From the NCBI RefSeq assembly GCF_014199595.1, contig NZ_JACHNX010000013.1, positions 28,099-92,098 on the forward strand: DNA of 64,000 bases, written 5' to 3'. Positions 28,625 to 36,698 of the stretch are shown piece after piece. This stretch comes from Sphingomonas yabuuchiae (GTDB lineage Bacteria; Pseudomonadota; Alphaproteobacteria; Sphingomonadales; Sphingomonadaceae). Position 1 is the stretch's first letter. Each line of letters opens with the position of its first letter. The position numbers and the translations under genes were made by a program. Below the pieces are notes generated by a model, which made no database searches, had not been told where the DNA came from, and saw only the letters and a program-made list of their open reading frames with translations.

Positions 28625-29028
28625 GCAAGGGACGTGAGATGGATGACGAGGGAAAGCTCGGGCGGCTGCAACAAGTCGTAATCGAGGAATTCCTGACGAT
28701 GTCGCCCGAGGAAGTGATGGAGTTCACCACCCCCGCGGATATCGCGTCGGTGAAGTCCACCATAGCTGCGGCAATCGCCGAGGCGGGACGTGAGAGGCTG
28801 GCGCGTGCCAAGGCGGCTGCGACGAAGGACGCGCGACGCCCCCGGCTCGTGCGGTCGATCCATGGATCCGACGCATTGCGGCAGGCGCGCGCCAACGATT
28901 CGGACTTCGACAGGCGGCTCACGCTCGCTGCGCGCAAGAGCAGCGCGAGCTACGAGGCCGACCAGAGGGGCATTGAGGAGGATCTTGACGAGTTGCGTCG
29001 CTGGGAGGAAGAAGGTGACGAGGCTTGA
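28621..29028 (+). CDS. Small charged protein of the island (unknown)
   Basis: A 135-residue, mostly helical, highly charged protein that I do not recognise. It has an acidic N-terminal third (LQQVVIEEFLTMSPEEVMEF), a basic centre (RLARAKAAATKDARRPRLVR) and an acidic tail (EEDLDELRRWEEEGDEA). There is no signal or membrane segment. It overlaps the sigma-like gene by four bases and the protease gene by four, so it belongs to one translation unit. Position between a sigma-like protein and an ImmA/IrrE protease suggests an anti-sigma, antitoxin or adaptor role, which is speculation. ATG 28639 is an alternative start. Confidence 0.7.
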   Translation: MSKGREMDDEGKLGRLQQVVIEEFLTMSPEEVMEFTTPADIASVKSTIAAAIAEAGRERLARAKAAATKDARRPRLVRSIHGSDALRQARANDSDFDRRLTLAARKSSASYEADQRGIEEDLDELRRWEEEGDEA

Positions 29029-29801
29029 ACCTCCCCCACACCCACCCCGAGAGACTGCTGCGAAGCTTCGGGATCCTGCGTCCGAATGAGATCGACCTCG
29101 AGGCCATCGCCTGGGAGCTGGGGGCGAAAATCCGGTTGCGCAGGCTGAACACCTGCGAGGCGCGCATCGTGGGTAGGGCCGGCCGCGCAATCATTACGGT
29201 CGACGACAGGATGCCGCCGACCCGGCGAAGGTTCTCGATCGCTCACGAGATCGGCCACTGGTGCCACCATCGTGGCCGATGCCTGGTATGCCGACCGGAG
29301 GACATTGGCGGTGCCTCGACGCGCACGGCGAATGGTCCCGAGCGCGTCGCGGACGAATATGCGTCTGATCTTGTTTTGCCGCGCTACATTCTGGCTCCCT
29401 TGCTGCAGGATGTCGGCAGATTGAACATCAAGTCGCTGGACGAGGTGGCGTGCGCGTTCGGAACGAGCAGAACCGCAACCTTGCGGAAAATTGTCGATCT
29501 CGACCGGTATCCGATCATGATGGTGTGCAGCGGACGCTCCCGACACAAGTGGTTTAGGTCGTCGCCCTCGATTCCGGCTAAGTGGTTTCCACGCTATGAG
29601 GCATCCCCCGAAAGCTCGGCCTTCGACATGATGTTCGGGTCGAAGAAGGAGGCCTCGACCCCGAGGTCGGTAAGGGCGACGGCCTGGTTCGACCGCAACG
29701 AGGCGAGCGGGCTGATGCTTCAGGAGCAGAGCTTCTCCCTGCCGGGCAGCGAGGTCATGACGATCCTCACCTTCACCGATAGGAAGATGCTCGCGCCGTA
29801 A
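29025..29801 (+). CDS. ImmA/IrrE-type metallopeptidase
   Basis: A 258-residue protein with a gluzincin-like domain of the ImmA/IrrE (COG2856) family. The zinc motif is IAHEIGHWCHH at about residues 72-82, and the third ligand is probably in ADEYASDLVLP near 113. A helical segment similar to a short helix-turn-helix (SLDEVACAFGTSRTATLRK) follows, then a C-terminal half without recognised domain. Family members cleave repressors (ImmA) or DdrO (IrrE), and many act with a neighbouring regulator; here the sigma-like protein or the 135-aa protein is the natural target. The TTG start overlaps the upstream stop (TTGA), with GGAGG upstream. Confidence 0.85.
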   Translation: MNLPHTHPERLLRSFGILRPNEIDLEAIAWELGAKIRLRRLNTCEARIVGRAGRAIITVDDRMPPTRRRFSIAHEIGHWCHHRGRCLVCRPEDIGGASTRTANGPERVADEYASDLVLPRYILAPLLQDVGRLNIKSLDEVACAFGTSRTATLRKIVDLDRYPIMMVCSGRSRHKWFRSSPSIPAKWFPRYEASPESSAFDMMFGSKKEASTPRSVRATAWFDRNEASGLMLQEQSFSLPGSEVMTILTFTDRKMLAP

Positions 29802-30139
29802 AGGGCGAGCACGCTGGTTGCCGTGCCGCATGTCGACGACCGGCATTCGTGCGCCGGCCCTCGCGCCCCGGCGGTGCAGTTTCGACCGCACAGACGATCA
29901 CTCGGATCGGTGCTGTCAGTCTAATGGCGCTGGCCGGTCGAGATTAAGATGGGTTCCTTCCGTTGCGCCACAGGTGAACGAACGGCCGGGAACGCATTCC
30001 CCCGCCCCAAAGCCGCCATTCCGCTCTCCACCCATCCGCGGAAGTTTGAGGCCCCTGCCCTGCCGACTGAATGAGCGTCTGCTTTTGGCGGTCGGCGCCC
30101 GAAAGCGGACTGGCAGCTTCCCACAAGCTTTACAAAAAT
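29802..30139. other. Right flank of the island, noncoding
   Basis: About 340 bp between the island and the MBL-fold gene on the opposite strand. The short frames on both strands are not protein-like. It contains the hairpin listed next. No attachment site or tRNA was seen. Confidence 0.45.
30077..30110 (-). terminator. Imperfect hairpin with recurring TGCTTT/AAAGCGG arms
   Basis: CGTCTGCTTTTGGCG and GCCCGAAAGCGGAC pair with a few mismatches around a short loop, about 30 bases beyond the MBL-fold gene stop. The arm CAAAAGCGGACGCT also occurs at about 6747-6760. This kind of AAAGCGGAC sequence recurs between genes in sphingomonads, as I recall. It may be a terminator or a degenerate dispersed repeat. 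Confidence 0.4.
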
Positions 30140-31141
30140 TCAGACGGTCTGCTTCAGATCTCTGGCGAAGGTGTACGCACATCCCGGCACAGCGGCTACG
30201 AAGCGTTCCTCTCCAATACACGCACCGCACAATGCCAGTGCCAATTCCTCAACAGGCGCATTGCGTGCTTCATCAGTCAGCTGAAATGTGCCCCAGTGAA
30301 TACCCAGCGCTCGCCCTGCCCCTACATCGTTGAAAATCCTTACGGCGTCGACCGGGTCGACATGCTGTGCGGCCATGAACCACCTCGGCGCATAGGCACC
30401 GATCGGGATGAGGGCGATGTCCGGCGCACCAAGCCGCTCGCGAACCTCGCCGAAGATGCGTCCGTCGCCATAGCCCGTGTCGCCGACGAACCAGATCGAG
30501 CCCGTCGGGGTTTCCAGATAATGCCCGCTCCACAGCGTCATGCGTGTGTCGCTCGGCCAGCGGTTCGACCAATGATTGGCCGGGGTCAGCGTCGTCGCGA
30601 TGCCGCCGCCGAGGTCAAGCCGCTCCCACCAGTCGCCGCTCATGCACCGCGCTGCCGGGACCGCCGCCCGGACGATCGCATCATTACCGAGCGGCATCGC
30701 CATCAGCGGATCGTGCACGGCGTGAAGGCGCCGCAGCGTGTCGACATCGAGATGGTCGTAATGCGCATGGCTCAGCAACACGACATCGATCGGCGGCAAG
30801 TCGTCGAACGCGATCCCCGGTGCGGTCACCCGCTTCGGCCCGACGCGGCGGAATGGACTGGCACGCTCCGACCAGACCGGATCGGTGAGGATGTTCACCC
30901 CTGCCGCCTGGATCAGCAGCGAAGCATGGCCGACCATCGTCACGCACAGGCCATCGACGCGCGCCTCAGGCCTGGTGGGCGTCACCGGCACCGACTTCGG
31001 CCATTTGGCAGCAGCCCCCGCCAGTTTCCAGCGCAGGATGGCGCCCAGACCCCGGTCGGTGCTGGGCTGGCCCGGATTGAAGAAACGGGTACCGTCGAAG
31101 TGATCGCTCGGCGGCCCGTCATAATAGCGGTTGCGGACCAT
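30140..31141 (-). CDS. MBL-fold metallo-hydrolase (NAPE-PLD/UlaG-like)
   Basis: A 333-residue metallo-beta-lactamase-fold hydrolase. The metal motif is SHAHYDHLD near residues 123-131, with later ligands in TPANHWSNRW, FVGDTGYGD and GIHWGTFQLTDEA. This pattern fits the NAPE-PLD-like branch, which hydrolyses phosphodiester bonds in lipids, though bacterial members vary. There is no signal peptide. It starts two bases after the stop of the HMCES-type gene and is the last gene of that operon. Confidence 0.88.
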   Translation of the reverse strand: MVRNRYYDGPPSDHFDGTRFFNPGQPSTDRGLGAILRWKLAGAAAKWPKSVPVTPTRPEARVDGLCVTMVGHASLLIQAAGVNILTDPVWSERASPFRRVGPKRVTAPGIAFDDLPPIDVVLLSHAHYDHLDVDTLRRLHAVHDPLMAMPLGNDAIVRAAVPAARCMSGDWWERLDLGGGIATTLTPANHWSNRWPSDTRMTLWSGHYLETPTGSIWFVGDTGYGDGRIFGEVRERLGAPDIALIPIGAYAPRWFMAAQHVDPVDAVRIFNDVGAGRALGIHWGTFQLTDEARNAPVEELALALCGACIGEERFVAAVPGCAYTFARDLKQTV

Positions 31142-31143
31142 GC

Positions 31144-31770
31144 TCAGGCGACGCTCATCAGCTGTGAAGGATAGGCCGCCAGCAAGCTGAGCGCTTCCTC
31201 GACCGGGGCGGTCAGCCAGCGTTCCTGATCTTCGGCCAGCAGGATGACCGGCATCGCCTTCGGATGCTTGGGCGCCACCAGAGGATTGGGCTCGGTCGTG
31301 CAGAAAGCATAGACCCGGTCATGATCCTGATCGACCTTCCAAAGCCCGGCGAAGCACGGCACCGCCTGATCCTCGACGGTGAACCACCAGTTGGTGTCGC
31401 CTGGCGCCTTCCGATGGGATGCTGCCTTGGGTTCGGCAAAGCGGGTGAAGGGTACGAGACAGCGATGCTCGGCCTTCATCAGCCACGGCTTCGACATGTT
31501 GCTCTGCATGTTCCGGGCGTTGGTCCACCAGTCGTAGAGAAAGGGCAATTCCCCCTCGCGCGCTGGTCGCTTGCGCGGTTTGCGGGTCGGGAAGCCCCAG
31601 CGCATCGTGCTCAGAACCCGCCGGCCCTCCTCCATGCGGACGACATAGCCGGGCTTCCCTGGCGCTGCGTAATCCTTCTCGACCTCCAGCGTGTTGCTCG
31701 CGTCGTCGACCACGGCAAGCGCGTCGAAATAGGTCCGGGGATCGACCTTGATATTGTAAAGATTACACAT
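31144..31770 (-). CDS. yedK: SOS response-associated peptidase (HMCES/YedK family)
   Basis: A 208-residue SRAP-domain protein that forms a covalent link to abasic sites in single-stranded DNA and shields them. Cys2 is exposed after removal of Met1 (MCNLYN). The other active-site residues are present: Asn in WTNARNM, Glu in PFTRFAEPK, and His in PKHPKAMPVIL. It is the middle gene of a three-gene operon whose upstream region carries a LexA box, consistent with induction by DNA damage. Confidence 0.93.
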   Translation of the reverse strand: MCNLYNIKVDPRTYFDALAVVDDASNTLEVEKDYAAPGKPGYVVRMEEGRRVLSTMRWGFPTRKPRKRPAREGELPFLYDWWTNARNMQSNMSKPWLMKAEHRCLVPFTRFAEPKAASHRKAPGDTNWWFTVEDQAVPCFAGLWKVDQDHDRVYAFCTTEPNPLVAPKHPKAMPVILLAEDQERWLTAPVEEALSLLAAYPSQLMSVA

Positions 31771-31782
31771 TCGCTCGTTCGA

Positions 31783-32148
31783 TCACGACCGGTAGCGCGA
31801 GACAAGCTTCTTCCACGTCCCCGCGTCCAGATAGGGCAGATCAGCACCGGTGGGCTGGTCCCGCCCGATCATTACATGGGGACGCCGGGTGTGTCCCTCC
31901 GCCTGGCATGCCGAGCAGCATAGTCGCCCCACCAATCCGAGCGTGCCGTCCCAACCTCGCCGATGAGACAGCCACCAGAGCGTAACGGCGTCGAGAACAC
32001 GGAGGTGACCGCATTTTGGACAGGTGAGGCGCAGCGTTCGCTTGTGCAATGCACACTCTTCCAACGTGCGCAGGCGCCGCCCGATATGATCGTGATCGGC
32101 CCCTGCCCCGCCTTCTTGGCTGCCCCTTTTGCGGCCCTTTTCTACCAC
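31783..32148 (-). CDS. Zinc-ribbon protein upstream of the HMCES gene
   Basis: A 121-residue protein with a likely zinc ribbon: CPKCGH near residue 43 and CSAC near residue 78. Between them lies WWLSHRRGWDGTLGLVGRL. I do not recognise a named family. GTG 32148 is taken as start with GGGACAGGG upstream. Its stop is 12 bases before the HMCES gene, so the two are co-transcribed, probably from the SOS-type promoter 66 bp upstream. A role in DNA-damage handling is inferred only from context. Confidence 0.7.
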   Translation of the reverse strand: MVEKGRKRGSQEGGAGADHDHIGRRLRTLEECALHKRTLRLTCPKCGHLRVLDAVTLWWLSHRRGWDGTLGLVGRLCCSACQAEGHTRRPHVMIGRDQPTGADLPYLDAGTWKKLVSRYRS

Positions 32149-32213
32149 GGCCCTGTCCCGTTCCGATTATCGATCCGCTTGCGCAACGCCTTGACCCGCT
32201 TACGGAATCAACG

Positions 32214-32228
32214 GAACATATAGCGAAC
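32214..32228. promoter_or_regulatory. LexA box (SOS operator), alphaproteobacterial type
   Basis: GAAC-N7-GAAC reads as GTTC-N7-GTTC on the minus strand, the exact alphaproteobacterial LexA consensus. It sits between the divergent zinc-ribbon/HMCES/MBL operon (start 66 bp away) and the imuA remnant (start 16 bp away). Both contexts are SOS-linked, so the match is very likely functional or recently so. Confidence 0.85.
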
Positions 32229-32243
32229 ACATGAGTCGCAGCA

Positions 32244-32447
32244 ATGATGTCTTCCACCGCCCCACCCATCGAAACACTGGCCCGCCTGCGGAGCGCCATA
32301 GGCGCTGTGCGCGGCAGTGCTAGCGCGGTTCTCCCGTTCGGCATCGAGGCGGTAGACACGCGATTGACGGGCGGCGGCCTGGTGCTCGGCGGTCTGCATG
32401 AGACGTCTTCGGCAACACCGACCCTTACCGCGAAACTCGACGAATAA
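32244..32447 (+). pseudogene. imuA: Truncated imuA (RecA-like mutasome protein)
   Basis: The first ~52 codons match the N-terminus of ImuA, the RecA-like partner of the ImuB/DnaE2 translesion mutasome: LARLRSAIGAVRG, VLPFGIEAVDTRL and GGGLVLGGLHE. Intact ImuA runs to roughly 230-260 residues. Here the similarity stops near base 32405 and the frame ends 14 codons later. No imuB or dnaE2 follows; an unrelated FMN-binding protein gene begins at 32699. The intact start and LexA box show that the cassette was once present and has been deleted here. Confidence 0.8.
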
Positions 32448-32698
32448 CGACGAACATTTTAGCCATGAGTGACCATCTAATTTCCTGAATAAAAGCGATA
32501 AACCTGAACGAATTTGGGTATTGGCGAACATCAGAGGATAAAGCAGTTCTGCGGACACCTCTTCCGCCATCCGACGCTCGCGCTGGTGCGCTTTCAGACC
32601 CGATGAACCCTATCGGCTTTCGCCCGTTACGAACTCCGCGCAATTTCAGGGACTTGGCTTTCCGCCAATGCCTGCGACCTTGCCGGGAGAATGATCGC
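32448..32698. other. Scar region downstream of the imuA remnant
   Basis: About 250 bp with lower GC than its surroundings and no recognisable gene. It lies where imuA/imuB sequence would be expected. No IS ends or direct repeats were found by eye. Confidence 0.35.
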
Positions 32699-33133
32699 AT
32701 GGCGACGATGACGCTGCCTGAACTGGCGAAGAAGATGGCCAAGCTCGATTTCGCGATGCTGGCGACGCAAAGCGCGTCCGGGGCGATGACGGCGCGGCCG
32801 ATGAGCAACAATGGCGATGTCGATTATGACGGCGACAGCTATTTCTTCGCCTATACCCAGTCGCGCAAGGTGGCCGAGATCCAGGCTCAGCCGCTGGTGA
32901 CGCTCAGCTATACCGGGGCGGTCGGGATGCTGGGCGGGCCGCCGCTATTCGTCGCGATCGAGGGGCGCGCCGCGCTGATCCAGGATCGTGCGCAGTTCGA
33001 GGCGCATTGGACCAAGGATCTGGACCGTTATTTCCCCGAAGGCATCGACACGCCAGGCGTGGTCATGATCCGGGTCCATGCCGAGCGTATCCGTTACTGG
33101 GATGGCGAAGACGAGGGTGAAATCGCCGCCTGA
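32699..33133 (+). CDS. Pyridoxamine 5'-phosphate oxidase-like FMN-binding stress protein
   Basis: A 144-residue split-barrel protein of the general-stress/PPOX-like family. It shows LDFAMLATQSASGAMTARPM at the N-terminus, the strand YFFAYTQSRKVAEIQAQP, and the C-terminal VVMIRVHAERIRYWDGE. Such proteins bind FMN or F420 and are often stress-induced. ATG 32699 is preceded by GGGAG nine bases upstream. The SDR gene follows 31 bases later, so they are probably one operon. Confidence 0.88.
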   Translation: MATMTLPELAKKMAKLDFAMLATQSASGAMTARPMSNNGDVDYDGDSYFFAYTQSRKVAEIQAQPLVTLSYTGAVGMLGGPPLFVAIEGRAALIQDRAQFEAHWTKDLDRYFPEGIDTPGVVMIRVHAERIRYWDGEDEGEIAA

Positions 33134-33164
33134 CACCTCCCCTGTCTTCGTGAAGGACATCGAC

Positions 33165-34157
33165 ATGAGCGATTTCGAAACCTCGCGACGCGGCGTCCTG
33201 GGTGGGGCGGCGCTGGGTCTCGCGGCCACAGCGGCACCGGGCGCGGCGGCGGCGCAGGCGGGTGGCGATAGCGCGCCCAGCCTGCGCGATCCCCGCTCGG
33301 CCTATACCAGCACGCCCTTCCCCGAGCAGCGTCAGCCCTGGCCCGCGCTTGCCAGCAAGATGACGCCCCGCCCCGATCATGGCGAGACCAGCTATTGCGG
33401 ATCGGGCAAGCTGACGGGACGCAAGGCGTTGCTGACCGGCGGGGACAGCGGCATCGGCCGCGCCGCCGCCATCGCCTTTGCCCGCGAGGGAGCCGATGTC
33501 GCGATCAACTATTACCCCAGCGAGGAGCCGGACGCGCGCGAGGTCGCAGACCTGATCCGTCAGGCGGGGCGCAAGGCGGTGCTGCTGCCCGCCGACATCC
33601 GCACGCAAAAGGCCTGCGAAGAGGTGGTGCGCAAGACGATCGCGCAGCTCGGCGGCCTCGACCTGCTGGTCAACAACGCCGCCTATCAACAGTCCAAGGC
33701 GGACATCATGGAGATCAGCGACGAGCAGTTCGTCCGCACCTATGAGACGAACGTCTATCACGTCTTCCGCTTTTCCAAGGCGGCGATCCCGTCGATGCCG
33801 CCGGGGTCGGTCATCATCAACACCATCTCGCAGAACAGCTATGATCCGGGCGAGGACCTGATCGACTATGCCTCGACCAAGGCGGCGATCCAGAACCTGA
33901 CGCGGGGCATGGCCAAGCAGCTGGCCAAGAAGGGTATTCGGGTCAACGCCGTATCGCCCGGCCCGATCTGGACCCCGCTTCAGGTCGCGGGCGGGCAGTT
34001 GCCGGACAAGATGCACGAGTTCGGCCAGGACACCTCGCTCGGCCGCGCGGGGCAACCGGCCGAGCTGGCCTCGCTCTATGTCGCGCTGGCGAGCGGCGAG
34101 GCGACCTTCTCCACCGGCACCGCCGTCGGCGCGCATGGCGGCAAGGGCTTTCCGTAA
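33165..34157 (+). CDS. Tat-exported short-chain dehydrogenase
   Basis: A 330-residue SDR with a twin-arginine signal (FETSRRGVLGGAALGLAAT). The linker RQPWPALASKMTPRPDHGE and GGDSGIGRAAAIAF motif match the copy at 3877. The NNAA motif, the active-site Ser 13 residues before Tyr, and YASTK (normal YxxxK) are all present, so this copy should be active. It resembles YhdF/glucose-dehydrogenase-type SDRs; the substrate is unknown. The start is supported by GAAGGA seven bases upstream. Confidence 0.92.
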   Translation: MSDFETSRRGVLGGAALGLAATAAPGAAAAQAGGDSAPSLRDPRSAYTSTPFPEQRQPWPALASKMTPRPDHGETSYCGSGKLTGRKALLTGGDSGIGRAAAIAFAREGADVAINYYPSEEPDAREVADLIRQAGRKAVLLPADIRTQKACEEVVRKTIAQLGGLDLLVNNAAYQQSKADIMEISDEQFVRTYETNVYHVFRFSKAAIPSMPPGSVIINTISQNSYDPGEDLIDYASTKAAIQNLTRGMAKQLAKKGIRVNAVSPGPIWTPLQVAGGQLPDKMHEFGQDTSLGRAGQPAELASLYVALASGEATFSTGTAVGAHGGKGFP

Positions 34158-34172
34158 GCGGCGATCATGACG

Positions 34173-34186
34173 TGAAGTTCATGTTA
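34173..34186 (+). promoter_or_regulatory. Motif shared with the DUF885 promoter
   Basis: TGAAGTTCATGTTA lies 66 bases upstream of the M13 peptidase ATG. A 12/14 match (TGAACTTTATGTTA) lies 61 bases upstream of the DUF885 gene at 40470. Shared position before two exported peptidase genes suggests a common promoter element or operator. Confidence 0.3.
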
Positions 34187-34252
34187 TGATCCTTGACTTA
34201 AAGGCTGCGAAGGGTGCTCCATCGGGCTTGAACTCCCGATTTCAGGATCATC

Positions 34253-36298
34253 ATGAAGCGCTTTGCCTTTGCGGTTGCCCTCCTCGCCTCTTCCGCCGCC
34301 ATCGCCCAGACGGGCCTGTTGCCCGGCGTCGACAAGGCGCTGATCGACGACAGCGTCAAACCCGGCGACAATTTAAACGACTATGCCAACGGGACATGGA
34401 TCAAGACCGCGCAGATTCCGGCGGATCGATCCTCGATCGGAGTCGGGCTGGACGTCTCGCTGCGGGCCGAGGGGCGCACCGCCGCGATCATCAAGGGCGC
34501 CGCATCGGCCAAGGGCGCGCCCGGTAGCGACGAACAGCGCATCGCCGATTATTATGCCGCCTATACCGATACCGCCGGGATCGAGGCGCGCGGGCTGACG
34601 CCGATCCAGGGCGATCTGGCCGCCATCGCCGCGATCAGGGACAAGCACGACCTGTCGCGCGCGATCGGCGCGGCGATGCGCTCGGACACCGATCCGTTCA
34701 ACAACAACAATTACGCCAGCACCAACGACCTGTTCGGCCTGTTCATCAGCCAGGATTTGAACCGGCCGACCCGCAACGTGCCCTATCTGATGCAGGGCGG
34801 ACTGGGCCTGCCCGACCGCGACTATTATCTGTCGGACAAGCCGGAGATGGCGGAAATCCGCACCGCGTATCGCGCCTATCTGACTCAGTTGATGACGCTG
34901 GCCGGGCTGTCCGATCCGCAGGCCCGCGCCGACCGGGTCTTCGCGCTGGAGATGAAGATCGCCGCCGCGCAGACCGACATCATCGCCAGCCAGGACGCGC
35001 ATAAGGGCGACAATCCCTGGACCCGTACCGATTTCGACACCAAGGCTCCCGGCATCGACTGGAATGCCTTCTGGACCGCGTCGGGCGTGCCCGCCGGTCA
35101 GCGCGACTTCATCGCGTGGCAGCCGGATGCGATCACCAAGCTGTCGGCCTTGGTCGCCAGCGAGCCGCTGCAAAGCTGGCAGGACTGGCTGGCCTTCCAC
35201 ACCATCAACCAGGTCACGGGTTCGCTGCCCAAGGCGATCGACGATGCCTCGTTCGGCTTTTACGGCCGCACGCTGAACGGCACGCCCGCGCAGCAGCCGC
35301 GCGAGAAGCGGGGTATTTCCGCGGTCAACGGCACACTGGGCGAAGCGGTCGGTAAAATCTATGCCGCGCGCTATTTCCCGGCGTCGTCCAAGACCGAAAT
35401 CCAGACGATGGTGAAGAACATCGTCGCCGCCTTCGACCGCCGCATCGCGGCGCTCGACTGGATGGCACCCGCGACCAAGAAGGAAGCGCGCGCCAAGCTG
35501 GCGGTGCTGAAGGTCGGCGTCGGCTATCCCGACCATTGGTGGAATTACCCCAAGTTCGACGTTCGTGCCGACGATCCGGTCGGCAATGCCCAGCGCGCCA
35601 GGCTGTCGCTCTATCGCTATCATCTGGCGAAGCTGGGCAAGCCGGTCGATCGCGGCGAGTGGTGGATGACGCCGCAGACGGTGAACGCGGTCAACCTGCC
35701 GCTCCAGAACGCGCTGAACTTCCCCGCCGCGATCCTGGAAAGCCCCTATTTCGACCCGAAGTTCGACGCGGCGGCCAATTACGGCGCGATCGGATCGGTG
35801 ATCGGGCATGAGATCAGCCACAGCTTCGACAATCTGGGGTCCGATTTTGACTCCACCGGGCGGCTGCACAATTGGTGGACACCCGCCGACCTGAAGCGGT
35901 TCGAGGGTGCCGGTCAGGCGCTGGTCGCGCAGTATAGCGCCTATGAGGCGCTGCCCGGCCTTCATCTGAACGGCGAGCAGGAACTGGGCGAGAATATCGC
36001 CGATGTCGCAGGGCTGACCGCCTCCTATGAGGCGTACAAGGCCTCGCTGGGCGGCAAGCCCGCCCCGGTGATCGACGGGCTGACCGGCGACCAGCGCTTC
36101 TTCCTGGCCTTTGCGCAAAGCTGGCGCACCAAGATGCGCGAAAAGGCGCTGCGGGCGCGGATCGCCACCGATGTCCACGCGCCCGCGCCGTGGCGGGTTC
36201 TGACCGTGCGGAATCTCGACGCGTGGTACGGCCCGTTCAAGGTGCAGCCCGGCCAGAAACTGTACCTCACGCCCGAACAGCGCGTCCACGTCTGGTAA
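34253..36298 (+). CDS. M13 (neprilysin-like) metallopeptidase, exported
   Basis: A 681-residue zinc endopeptidase of family M13 (neprilysin/PepO). It has a signal peptide (FAFAVALLASSAAIAQ) and no membrane anchor. The zinc motif is VIGHEISHSFDN near 516-527, with the third ligand in GENIADVAG near 578. The substrate-binding NAFYNP-like segment is represented by ILESPYFDP, and the C-terminal segment starts VRNLDAWYGPF. It probably degrades oligopeptides in the periplasm. Confidence 0.94.
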   Translation: MKRFAFAVALLASSAAIAQTGLLPGVDKALIDDSVKPGDNLNDYANGTWIKTAQIPADRSSIGVGLDVSLRAEGRTAAIIKGAASAKGAPGSDEQRIADYYAAYTDTAGIEARGLTPIQGDLAAIAAIRDKHDLSRAIGAAMRSDTDPFNNNNYASTNDLFGLFISQDLNRPTRNVPYLMQGGLGLPDRDYYLSDKPEMAEIRTAYRAYLTQLMTLAGLSDPQARADRVFALEMKIAAAQTDIIASQDAHKGDNPWTRTDFDTKAPGIDWNAFWTASGVPAGQRDFIAWQPDAITKLSALVASEPLQSWQDWLAFHTINQVTGSLPKAIDDASFGFYGRTLNGTPAQQPREKRGISAVNGTLGEAVGKIYAARYFPASSKTEIQTMVKNIVAAFDRRIAALDWMAPATKKEARAKLAVLKVGVGYPDHWWNYPKFDVRADDPVGNAQRARLSLYRYHLAKLGKPVDRGEWWMTPQTVNAVNLPLQNALNFPAAILESPYFDPKFDAAANYGAIGSVIGHEISHSFDNLGSDFDSTGRLHNWWTPADLKRFEGAGQALVAQYSAYEALPGLHLNGEQELGENIADVAGLTASYEAYKASLGGKPAPVIDGLTGDQRFFLAFAQSWRTKMREKALRARIATDVHAPAPWRVLTVRNLDAWYGPFKVQPGQKLYLTPEQRVHVW

Positions 36299-36698
36299 GT
36301 TGCAAGTGGATCGACATTCACAATCCCCTCTTCATTCCCTCTCCCCTGGATAGGGGAGAGGGTTAGCGGAGCTTGCCAGCGTGCTGGCTAGCGCAGCTTG
36401 GGTGAGGGGTTGAGCGAGCCAGAGGCTCGCGCGCTCGGGAACCGAGCGCTCCACCCCTCACCCGGCTCCGACTAAGCCTTTGCTTTTGCAAAGACCAAGT
36501 CTGCGCAACCCTCTCCCCTCTGTGAGGGGAGAGGGGAGAGTTGTCGACCATCCTGGATGTTTCGCCTTCCCCCCATCCGTCACCGCCAAGCCAACCTTAT
36601 CGCCCCCCAAGCAAGCCTTGCGCCCCAATTCCCAGCAACGCTGTAGAGATAGGAGCAACAAAGCTCATCTCGTTGATAAGAATAGGGGGAATGACCCG
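36299..36698. other. Intergenic region with long repeat
   Basis: This 400-bp gap is half filled by the ~200-bp repeat listed next. The remaining ~160 bp before the TBDR start should hold its promoter; no clear -35/-10 pair was identified. There is no gene. Confidence 0.6.
36338..36536 (+). repeat. ~200-bp intergenic repeat, copy 1
   Basis: The element begins CCCTCTCCCCTGGATAGGGG and ends in a second CCCTCTCCCC/GGGGAGAGGG hairpin. Inner hairpins include GCGAGCCAGAGGCTCGC and GCGCTCGGGAACCGAGCGC. A ~90% identical copy lies inverted at 50894-51094. The stacked palindromes resemble compound REP/ERIC-like elements. Confidence 0.85.

Noticed and set aside
34373..36289. 638-codon minus-strand frame
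   Set aside because: Shadow of the M13 peptidase gene in a high-GC genome; composition is Arg/Gly/Ile-rich without domains.
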